The notes under the pieces were generated by a model. It made no database searches and was not told the DNA's origin. It saw only the letters and a program-made list of their open reading frames with translations. Of a stretch of 13,379 nt of DNA, positions 7,800-13,379 are shown piece after piece (positions within the stretch are counted from its first letter, which is position 1; each line of letters starts with the position of its first letter). Source of the DNA: Cryomorphaceae bacterium. Its GTDB lineage: Bacteria > Bacteroidota > Bacteroidia > Flavobacteriales > Schleiferiaceae. The position numbers and the translations under genes are program-made. The stretch lies in NCBI GenBank assembly GCA_949547975.1, contig CATITW010000161.1, positions 1-13,379 of the forward strand, given 5' to 3'.

Positions 7800-9314
7800 A
7801 TGGCCGCACCCATCGTTGACATACAGGGCCTCCATGTGGCATTTTCGGGCAAAGAAGTCGTGCACGATTTCAACCTGAGCATCCACCCCGGCGAGATCGT
7901 TTCCGTCGTCGGCGAGAGCGGTTCCGGCAAATCTGTCAGCGCCCTACTTTCGATGGGACTCCTCGCTCCAAGCGCTGAGGTCAGGGCGTCAAAGGCCCAT
8001 TTCCAGGGACGAGACCTGCTCTCTTTCACCCCTTCCGACTGGGCCCAATTTCGTTCTACCGCCGTCGCCATGGTCTTCCAAGACCCCATGACCGCACTTC
8101 ATCCCACAAAGCGAATAGGTACGCAGCTCGCGGAAGTTTTGCAGCAGCATACCGCCTTATCTCCCACCGAGATCCAGGCGCGCATCACCCAAGCGTTGGA
8201 AGAAGTGGAGGTCCCAGAACCGGCGCTTAGCTTGGAAAAATATCCGTTCCAGATGAGCGGCGGGCAACGCCAGCGCGTGGTCATTGCTATGGCCATGCTT
8301 TTGGAGCCGGCGCTGATCATAGCGGATGAGCCCACCACCGCGCTCGACAAAGAAGTGGAAGGCAAGGTGCTCGACCTGCTGCGCCGCCTGGTCACCAAGC
8401 GCGGCACGGCCCTGTGGTTGATCAGTCACGACTTAGAATTGGTAGCGAATTTTTCCGACCGTGTCCTTGTGCTGTTCCGCGGTACGACCGTAGAACAAGG
8501 GCCTGCCAAAGCACTCTTTAGCGCTCCGAAACACCCTTATACTCAGGGATTGCTCGGGTGTCGACCTCCGAAACAGGGACGCCCGTACCCGCTTCCGGTG
8601 CTGGATGATTTTCTGGAAAAAAATGCGTTGTCGCAGCAAGAATTGGCGACGCCGGCGCAAGAGACTCCCGTGTTAGAAATCAAGGATTTGAAGATTGCTT
8701 TTTCGCAGAGCAAAGGCTGGAAAACTACAGAAAAAACCGTTGTGGACCGCTTCTACATGACCCTCTACAAGGGCGAAACTTTGGGCCTTATCGGACCATC
8801 GGGCAGTGGAAAAAGCACCATCGGTCGAGCGATAGTGGATCTGGTGGAAACCCGCTCCGGGAGCATCCACTACACGTGTGAAAAGCACAAGGTAAGTTTC
8901 ATTTTTCAGGACCCGTTCAGCGCGCTGAATGCAGCAAAAACGATCGGTAGTATCCTGGGCGCAGTGTTGAAAAAGCACCATCCGGCGCTGGGGAAATCCG
9001 AGCGTTTGGACAAAGCAGGAGCGCTTTTAGAGGAAGTGGGCCTTTCCAGGGAGGACTTGAAGAAAAAGCCAGCGGCATTCTCCGGAGGCCAGCGCCAGCG
9101 GATCGGTATTGCCCGGGCGCTCGCAGTGGCTCCAGAAATTTTGATTTGCGATGAAAGCGTGAGTGCCTTGGACGTGAGTGTTCAGTCCCAAGTGCTGAAC
9201 GTACTGAACGAGATCAAGCTGAACCGTGGGCTGAGCATGATTTTCATCTCGCACGATCCAGACGTGGTGCGCTACATGTGCGACCGCATCATCACGCTAA
9301 CGCCGCTTATTTAA
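7800..9314 (+). CDS. Two-domain ABC ATPase, peptide/nickel importer type
   Basis: This 504-residue protein fuses two nucleotide-binding domains as in YejF/GsiA, like DppD joined to DppF. Domain 1 has Walker A GESGSGKS (38-45), Q-loop VFQDPMTALHP, signature MSGGQRQR, Walker B LIIADEPTTALD, H-loop LISHD, and the APKHPYTQGLL oligopeptide-family tail. Domain 2 has Walker A GPSGSGKS (332-339), Q-loop IFQDPFSALN, signature FSGGQRQR, Walker B ILICDESVSALD and H-loop FISHD. All ATPase residues are present in both halves. Domain 2 is oddly short: the stretch between Walker A and the Q-loop is about 12-18 residues shorter than in relatives, and the protein ends a few residues past the H-loop (ITLTPLI), without the usual HPYT tail. 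No permease or binding-protein genes adjoin it, so partners must be encoded elsewhere. The 3' end overlaps the convergent 84-aa gene by 8 bases. Confidence 0.93.
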   Translation: MAAPIVDIQGLHVAFSGKEVVHDFNLSIHPGEIVSVVGESGSGKSVSALLSMGLLAPSAEVRASKAHFQGRDLLSFTPSDWAQFRSTAVAMVFQDPMTALHPTKRIGTQLAEVLQQHTALSPTEIQARITQALEEVEVPEPALSLEKYPFQMSGGQRQRVVIAMAMLLEPALIIADEPTTALDKEVEGKVLDLLRRLVTKRGTALWLISHDLELVANFSDRVLVLFRGTTVEQGPAKALFSAPKHPYTQGLLGCRPPKQGRPYPLPVLDDFLEKNALSQQELATPAQETPVLEIKDLKIAFSQSKGWKTTEKTVVDRFYMTLYKGETLGLIGPSGSGKSTIGRAIVDLVETRSGSIHYTCEKHKVSFIFQDPFSALNAAKTIGSILGAVLKKHHPALGKSERLDKAGALLEEVGLSREDLKKKPAAFSGGQRQRIGIARALAVAPEILICDESVSALDVSVQSQVLNVLNEIKLNRGLSMIFISHDPDVVRYMCDRIITLTPLI

Positions 9315-9561
9315 TACTGCCTAGAACGCGCTTCATAAAGCCATTCAATGCATCTTTTTTCGCTACGCCAGCGGAGATTTCTTTCTGCACCTCGATCGCG
9401 CCATACATGTTTGAAATGAGCTCACCGATCACCTCTAGTTCTTCGTCTTTCAAGGTCGGAACATCCGCCATAGACTCGAGAACTTCGATGGTTTCGTGCA
9501 AATAATCTTCGTCGTTTTTCTCTACAAAATCGACCAAATGTTTGATGATAGGGATTTTCAT
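9307..9561 (-). CDS. Small conserved acidic protein, probably DUF6952-like
   Basis: This 84-residue, probably cytoplasmic and alpha-helical protein begins MKIPIIKHLVDFVEKNDEDY and contains KDEELEVIGELISNMYGAIE and a basic C-terminus (MKRVLGSIK). The sequence closely resembles a small family I recall in flavobacteria, annotated as DUF6952; that assignment is from memory. No catalytic or metal motif is visible, and there is no signal peptide. Function is unknown. It has its own likely promoter, an exact TAnnTTTG box at 9581-9588 and a short leader. It converges on the ABC ATPase gene, with the two stop codons overlapping in an 8-base region. It does not appear to be in an operon with any gene in this window. 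Confidence 0.82.
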   Translation of the reverse strand: MKIPIIKHLVDFVEKNDEDYLHETIEVLESMADVPTLKDEELEVIGELISNMYGAIEVQKEISAGVAKKDALNGFMKRVLGSIK

Positions 9562-9580
9562 GTTGTGCTGTATTTGACCA

Positions 9581-9588
9581 CAAATTTA
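9581..9588 (-). promoter_or_regulatory. Putative -7 box of the 84-aa gene
   Basis: The minus strand reads TAAATTTG, an exact match to TAnnTTTG, 19 bases before the ATG at 9561. This predicts a leader of only about a dozen bases. No clear TTTG -33 box is present at the standard distance; that zone is instead occupied by the inverted repeat at 9601-9623. Confidence 0.5.
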
Positions 9589-9600
9589 ATCAACTACAGT

Positions 9601-9623
9601 TATCGGACTCTCTGAAGCCGATA
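9601..9623. repeat. 6-bp inverted repeat over the -33 zone
   Basis: Arms TATCGG (9601-9606) and CCGATA (9618-9623) are separated by 11 bases. The repeat sits about 13 to 35 bases upstream of the -7 box at 9581-9588, so it covers the -33 zone of the 84-aa gene's promoter. Operator function is an inference. There is no T-run after either arm, so a terminator is unlikely. Confidence 0.35.
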
Positions 9624-9678
9624 GATAAAACCGATGTCTTGTTCAGCGTTAATGACCTTTATGGGGAGACGGCGAAGC

Positions 9679-9730
9679 AGAATTGGTCCATGTAGGAAGA
9701 GGTAAATACAGGTAAGGAAGAGCCAATTCT
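9679..9730. repeat. 8-bp inverted repeat upstream of the amylase gene
   Basis: AGAATTGG (9679-9686) is repeated as its perfect complement CCAATTCT (9723-9730), with 36 bases between. It lies 77-128 bases before the amylase ATG and just upstream of the possible -7 box at 9758-9765. It could be a pair of half-sites for a regulator or a chance repeat. Confidence 0.35.
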
Positions 9731-9757
9731 TGAACAATAAAACCGCCCGTTATGCTG

Positions 9758-9765
9758 TAACTTTA
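9758..9765 (+). promoter_or_regulatory. Possible -7 box of the amylase gene
   Basis: TAACTTTA matches TAnnTTTG except for the last base. A TTG at 9730-9732 lies 25 bases upstream, longer than the usual 17-23. The predicted leader to the ATG at 9807 is about 35 bases. It is the best candidate in the gap but not a strong one. Confidence 0.3.
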
Positions 9766-9806
9766 CGAATCCAATTTCATACAACAGACACACATACCCT
9801 CTGCAC

Positions 9807-12560
9807 ATGCGCAAACTAGCCCTATTTCTATTCACCCTGCTCACCACTGCTGCCACGGCCCAAGTTTTATCCGTAACCCCAGCGTTCCCCTCGCAAAACG
9901 ACACCGTGACCATCGTTTACGACGCGACCCAGGGGAATGGCGCTTTAACGGGTATTGTTCCCGTATATGCGCACGCCGGACTGATCACCAACCAGAGCAC
10001 CTCTCCGACAGATTGGAAACACGTGCAAGGAAATTGGGGAACGGCAGACGCCAATGTGTTGATGACTGCGCTAGGAAATAACAAGCATCAGATCAAATAC
10101 CACATTCCGACCTACTATGGCTTCGGCGCTGGAGTGACGGTACAGCAGCTCGCCTTCGTGTTCCGCGACGCGAGTGGCTCGAACGTCGGACGCTCGGCCT
10201 CCGGATCGGACATCTACTACGACGTGTACCCCGCAAACACTGGACTTTTGGCCAAATTCATGACGCCAAACGCGACCCAGCTGATCAACATCGGAGACTC
10301 GATCGAAGTGGTCGTAGCAGCTACGCAAAAGGGCGATGTGACCGTGACAGATAACGGAACCCAAGTCTTCAACGATTCGACCAAGCAGACCTCTTTTTAT
10401 GTAACGGCCACTACGGCTGGGGTGCATGAATTGGTACTCACGGCGGAATTGGGCACGCAAGCCTCTTCAGACACCGTGTATTACGCGGTGAATGCGCCAT
10501 TAGAGGTCGCGACGTTGCCTGCAGGATTTGAGATGGGAGTGAATGAGATCAACGATACGACGGTGTTTTTCAAGCTCTACGCTCCGGGAAAAAGCCGCGT
10601 GTACGTGCTTACTTCGTTGAATGATTTTATGCCCGATACGGTGAACGCGATGACGCGCAACCCGGGAGGACAGTGGTGGTTCAAAGAAATGACCGTTCCA
10701 GCAGGCACCCCGTTCAGCTACCAGTACATGATCGATGGCGACCTGAAAGTGGCCGACCCGTTCTCGACGCTCATCTTGGACCCGTGGAACGACGGCTACA
10801 TCTCGAGTGCCACCTACCCGAATCTGCCGGACTACCCGAACGGCAAAACTACCGGCATTGTGAGCGTGTATGAAACGGCCAAGCCAGAGTACACGTGGAA
10901 AAACACAAATTTTGAGGCGCCTGACGCGGAGGAATTGGTCATTTATGAGTTGCTTATTCGTGATTTTGTCGACGAGCGCAACTACCAAACGGTGATCGAC
11001 ACCCTGGACTACATCGCACGCTTAGGCATCAATGCGATCGAGCTCATGCCAAATTCTGAATTCGAGGGCAATTCAAGCTGGGGATATAATCCTTCGTTCC
11101 ACATGGCGCTCGACAAATATTACGGCACCGCGGACAAGTTTAAGGAGTTCGTAGACAGCTGTCACAGCCGTGGCATCGCGGTGATCACGGACCAAGTTTT
11201 TAACCACGCCTTCGGACAAAACCCGATCGCGCAAATGTGGTGGGACCCCGCGAACAACCGACCGGCCGCGAACAACCCGTACATGAATCAAAATTGTCCA
11301 CACCCGCCCAACTGTTGGGGGAACGACTTTGACCATTTCGTCCAACCGACGCGCGACTACATGGACCGCATCAACACCTACTGGATCGAGGAATACAACA
11401 TCGACGGTATTCGCTTTGACTTCACCAAAGGCTTCACGAACAGCTCGAACGCAGACAGCTACCAAGCCCCGCGCATCACCGAGCTCAAGCGCCTTGCAGA
11501 CACCCTCTGGAACGTAGACCCGGACTTCTATGTCATCTTGGAGCACTGGGGACCGAACCAGGAAGAAAAAGAACTCAGCGACTACGGTATGTTGCTCTGG
11601 GGGAACGTCACGCACGCCTACTACGAAGCAGCGATGGGATACACGCCGAACAGCGACTTTAGCTGGGGGATTTACAAAGAACGCGGCTGGGCAGACAAGC
11701 ATTTGATCAGTTACATGGAGAGCCACGATGAAGAGCGCTCAGCCTATCAAATGATGACCTACGGAAATTCGAACGGCAACTACAACACGCGCACGCTCGC
11801 AACGATGGCCGACCGTAAAGTGTTAACGAGTGCCTTCTTGTACGCCATCCCGGGTCCGAAGATGCTGTACATGTTTGAGGAGCTCGGTTACGACGAATCC
11901 ATCAACGATCCTTGCCGCATCTGTGAGAAATCTATTCTTTGGAACTACTACCAAAATCAGCACCGTCAGAAGATTTACTTCTACACGAGTAGCTTGATCC
12001 ATATGCGCCAGAGCTACGGCGTGTTCAACACCGACAACTTCACCTACGCGCTCAGCGGCGGTGCGAAGCGCATCAACCTGAACGGCACGGACACGAACGC
12101 GACGGTGGTCGGGAACTTCCGTGTGGTAGCGGGTGATGTGTATCCTAACTTCCAGCACACCGGCTGGTGGTACGACTACTTCACGGGCGACAGCATTCAG
12201 GTGACTTCAACGAACGCACCGATCAGCTTTGCCCCGGGTGAGTGGCACATTTACACCGATGTGAAGCTGGAAAAAGCGGCATTCATGTCGGTGGAGCAGG
12301 CGCCAGTTACCCTCGCTCCGGTGCAGTTGTACCCGAACCCTTCAGAAGGGGCGGTGGAGCTGTTAACGGATGTGCAGCCAGGTACACAGGTGCGCTGGTC
12401 GTTGCACAATCTCAGCGGTCAGAGTGTAGCGGATGGGCAGTTTGAAGCGCAAGGCTTGGAGGTCCAATTCCTAGACTTCACAGCACTTCCATCGGGGGTG
12501 TACGTCTTTGAGCTGCAAGCAGGCCAGGAGCACTTCACCGAGCGTGTAGTGCTGAAATAA
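9807..12560 (+). CDS. Secreted GH13 alpha-amylase-family enzyme with type IX sorting domain
   Basis: This 917-residue protein is predicted to hydrolyse alpha-glucans outside the cell. A signal peptide (MRKLALFLFTLLTTAATAQ) is followed by two beta-sandwich modules (about 20-145 and 148-230), a CBM48-like E-set domain (about 235-345), and a GH13 TIM barrel from ELVIYELLIRDF (about 372). Conserved regions: I DQVFNH (Asp462, Asn466, His467); II GIRFDF (Arg536, nucleophile Asp538); III ILEHW (acid/base Glu579); IV ESHDEER (His640, transition-state Asp641). All catalytic residues are present. Region II lacks the usual Lys-His after the nucleophile and region IV has Ser in place of Asn. A loop between regions I and II carries a Cys pair (NCPHPPNCWG) and another pair occurs in DPCRICEK. 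Residues 838-917, from LYPNPSEG to the final ERVVLK, form a type-A Por sorting domain, so the protein is probably exported by the type IX system. There is no SusC/SusD pair beside it. Confidence 0.94.
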   Translation: MRKLALFLFTLLTTAATAQVLSVTPAFPSQNDTVTIVYDATQGNGALTGIVPVYAHAGLITNQSTSPTDWKHVQGNWGTADANVLMTALGNNKHQIKYHIPTYYGFGAGVTVQQLAFVFRDASGSNVGRSASGSDIYYDVYPANTGLLAKFMTPNATQLINIGDSIEVVVAATQKGDVTVTDNGTQVFNDSTKQTSFYVTATTAGVHELVLTAELGTQASSDTVYYAVNAPLEVATLPAGFEMGVNEINDTTVFFKLYAPGKSRVYVLTSLNDFMPDTVNAMTRNPGGQWWFKEMTVPAGTPFSYQYMIDGDLKVADPFSTLILDPWNDGYISSATYPNLPDYPNGKTTGIVSVYETAKPEYTWKNTNFEAPDAEELVIYELLIRDFVDERNYQTVIDTLDYIARLGINAIELMPNSEFEGNSSWGYNPSFHMALDKYYGTADKFKEFVDSCHSRGIAVITDQVFNHAFGQNPIAQMWWDPANNRPAANNPYMNQNCPHPPNCWGNDFDHFVQPTRDYMDRINTYWIEEYNIDGIRFDFTKGFTNSSNADSYQAPRITELKRLADTLWNVDPDFYVILEHWGPNQEEKELSDYGMLLWGNVTHAYYEAAMGYTPNSDFSWGIYKERGWADKHLISYMESHDEERSAYQMMTYGNSNGNYNTRTLATMADRKVLTSAFLYAIPGPKMLYMFEELGYDESINDPCRICEKSILWNYYQNQHRQKIYFYTSSLIHMRQSYGVFNTDNFTYALSGGAKRINLNGTDTNATVVGNFRVVAGDVYPNFQHTGWWYDYFTGDSIQVTSTNAPISFAPGEWHIYTDVKLEKAAFMSVEQAPVTLAPVQLYPNPSEGAVELLTDVQPGTQVRWSLHNLSGQSVADGQFEAQGLEVQFLDFTALPSGVYVFELQAGQEHFTERVVLK

Positions 12561-12563
12561 GCG

Positions 12564-13202
12564 TTACGAATTCAGGTGAACGCCCTCCTTATCTTGGGTG
12601 AGCACCCCTTCGTTTTCTAGATTTTTGAGCAGGCGAGAAACCACTTCGCGTGAGGTGCCGAGCTCCGAAGCCATTTTGACTTTGGACAGCGGTACCCCGC
12701 GACGTCCGTTCAGGCGGCATCTTTTCTCGATGTAGGCGAGCAGGCGCGCACCGAGCTGCTTGAAGATGGCATTGTCCACTAGACTGAGCAATTCCTCGAA
12801 GCGGCGTCTAAAATTGGCCAATTCAAACAAGCGCCATTCGCTGTGTTTTTCCACGATCTCCCCCAAGGCGCTGATCGGAATATGCAACACTTCGCACGTG
12901 CTCTCTGCCTCGACAGTGATCGGCATGATGCCATTCGGCAGCAACGAGAATGCGGCACACGGGCAAATTTCTCCCGGCGTTAAAAAGTACAATAAGAGTT
13001 CCTTGGAAGGATCATCGTCGTCGATACGCATCACGCGAGCGCTCCCGTCGAGAATAATGGGCATGAAATCTGCCTCCATCCCGTAGTCGAGAATCAGGGC
13101 ATTTTCGTCATAAACGACCACTTCTCCGATCTCCGAGAGGTAGTCACGCAGTTCCTGTGAAAGCAGTGAAAAAGCAGCAGATTGTAACGCAGGTATAGCC
13201 AT
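12564..13202 (-). CDS. Crp/Fnr-family transcriptional regulator
   Basis: The 212-residue protein has the Crp/Fnr layout: a cyclic-nucleotide-binding-like beta roll (about 20-115), a long dimerisation helix (about 118-148), and a C-terminal winged helix. The recognition region is LSKVKMASELGTSREVVSRLL (about 172-192). The effector pocket is not that of cAMP-binding CRP. The segment after PGE reads ICPCAAFSLLPNG, with Cys80 and Cys82 and without the Arg-Ser/Thr pair that contacts cAMP; Cys103 follows in ESTCEVLHIP. The four-Cys N-terminal cluster of Fnr is also absent. The effector, if any, is unknown; thiol or gas sensing is only a guess. The gene ends 3 bases from the convergent amylase gene. 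Its start codon directly abuts a 7-base inverted repeat, which suggests autoregulation. Whether it controls the amylase cannot be told here. Confidence 0.92.
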   Translation of the reverse strand: MAIPALQSAAFSLLSQELRDYLSEIGEVVVYDENALILDYGMEADFMPIILDGSARVMRIDDDDPSKELLLYFLTPGEICPCAAFSLLPNGIMPITVEAESTCEVLHIPISALGEIVEKHSEWRLFELANFRRRFEELLSLVDNAIFKQLGARLLAYIEKRCRLNGRRGVPLSKVKMASELGTSREVVSRLLKNLENEGVLTQDKEGVHLNS

Positions 13203-13224
13203 CCTTCAAGGTGTGAGTTGAAGG
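13203..13224. repeat. 7-bp inverted repeat abutting the crp/fnr-type start codon
   Basis: CCTTCAA (13203-13209) and TTGAAGG (13218-13224) are perfect complements with an 8-base spacer. The repeat ends at the base next to the ATG (13200-13202, minus strand). As DNA, its 22-base length suits a dimeric regulator. As RNA, it would fold into a hairpin directly before the start codon. The sequence is not the standard TTGAT-N4-ATCAA Fnr site. A poor -7 match (TAACTTAG, minus strand of 13226-13233) lies just upstream, so the transcript could begin at or in this repeat. Confidence 0.5.
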
Positions 13225-13250
13225 GCTAAGTTACCAAATTTGTGAATGTC

Positions 13251-13379
13251 TTACGAGATGAGTTTGACCAGTGATGCTATCGGATACGGCTTGACCAACC
13301 ACTCCACTTTGTCCAAACCGTCGAGCTCTGCAAGGTGCTCGCTGCGTTCATAGCCGCTGGTGATCACAAAATAGGTATC
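13251..13379 (-). CDS. C-terminal end of a receiver-domain protein
   Basis: The last 42 codons and the TAA stop (13251-13253) of a minus-strand gene are visible; its start lies beyond the right edge. The residues fit the last third of a CheY-like receiver domain: YFVITSGYE (the switch Thr/Ser strand), then WLVKPYPIASLVKLIS, with the invariant Lys-Pro followed by the final helix. The protein ends right after the receiver fold, so it is either a single-domain response regulator or a hybrid histidine kinase with a C-terminal receiver. I cannot distinguish these from this fragment. The stop is 48 bases before the Crp/Fnr-type start codon on the same strand, so the two could share a transcript. 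Confidence 0.78.
   Translation of the reverse strand, partial: DTYFVITSGYERSEHLAELDGLDKVEWLVKPYPIASLVKLIS

Larger units (their letters stand above)
9562..9806. other. Divergent intergenic region with promoters and inverted repeats
   Basis: This is the largest non-coding gap in the window (245 bases). It separates the small minus-strand gene from the amylase gene and should carry both promoters. It holds a clear -7 box for the minus-strand gene, a weaker one for the amylase gene, and two inverted repeats (9601-9623 and 9679-9730), each listed separately. No convincing ORF or tRNA is seen inside it; an 84-codon minus-strand frame at 9659-9913 runs into the amylase signal peptide and does not look coding. 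Confidence 0.7.

Noticed and set aside
9659..9913. 84-codon minus-strand frame in the amylase upstream region
   Set aside because: It overlaps the amylase signal peptide and the promoter region, has a cysteine- and arginine-rich random composition, and has no recognisable domain.
10071..12158. Long minus-strand frames inside the amylase gene (for example 217 codons at 11073-11726 and 162 codons at 10500-10988)
   Set aside because: They are complements of a clearly coding GH13 gene with all catalytic motifs. The Arg/Val/His-rich composition is typical of antisense shadow frames.
13235..13242. CAAATTTG palindrome upstream of the Crp/Fnr-type gene
   Set aside because: It is an AT-rich 8-base palindrome likely to arise by chance and does not match a standard Crp or Fnr site. 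The longer repeat at 13203-13224 is the better candidate.
1..13379. CRISPR arrays, tRNA or rRNA genes, insertion sequences, prophage or defence islands
   Set aside because: No regularly spaced repeats, cloverleaf-like sequence, transposase or integrase motif or flanking direct repeats were seen. The genes are tightly packed and mostly housekeeping.

Overview
The window looks like a chromosomal segment of a Bacteroidota bacterium, most likely a Flavobacteriales-type marine lineage with GC near 50%. Four things support this: a secreted amylase ending in a type IX secretion (Por) sorting domain; -7 boxes of the Bacteroidetes form TAnnTTTG before two genes; a lysyl-tRNA synthetase with the C-terminal extension I associate with this phylum; and a small protein resembling a family I know from flavobacteria. 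No tRNA, rRNA, transposase, integrase or CRISPR array was seen. Gene packing is tight and the content is mostly core-genome.

Left part (1-5400, minus strand): a probable operon read right to left. It runs lysS, then two small paralogous four-helix membrane proteins, then mutS2, with gaps of 11, 5 and 21 bases. mutS2 starts at a TTG codon and runs off the left edge inside a long Lys/Ala/Pro/Glu-rich tail. A TAnnTTTG box lies just before lysS.

Middle (5411-9314, plus strand): a second compact operon, divergent from lysS. It holds a small predicted outer-membrane barrel protein, lipB (octanoyltransferase), a membrane-anchored serine hydrolase of the beta-lactamase/NylB type, and a two-domain peptide-type ABC ATPase. 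The first three genes are joined by 4-base ATGA overlaps, and the fourth starts 3 bases after the third. No permease or binding-protein gene lies nearby. The ABC gene collides tail-to-tail, by 8 bases, with a small conserved minus-strand gene (84 aa).

Right part (9562-13379): a 245-base intergenic region with two inverted repeats separates the 84-aa gene from a 917-aa secreted GH13 alpha-amylase-family enzyme with a complete catalytic set and a type IX sorting domain. Three bases after it, convergent, is a Crp/Fnr-family regulator. A perfect 7-base inverted repeat directly abuts that regulator's start codon. The window ends in the last 42 codons of a receiver-domain protein on the minus strand.

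I see no clearly new multi-gene system. The points most worth a second look are the duplicated membrane proteins between lysS and mutS2, the unusual MutS2 tail, the shortened second half of the ABC ATPase, and the hairpin at the regulator's start codon.
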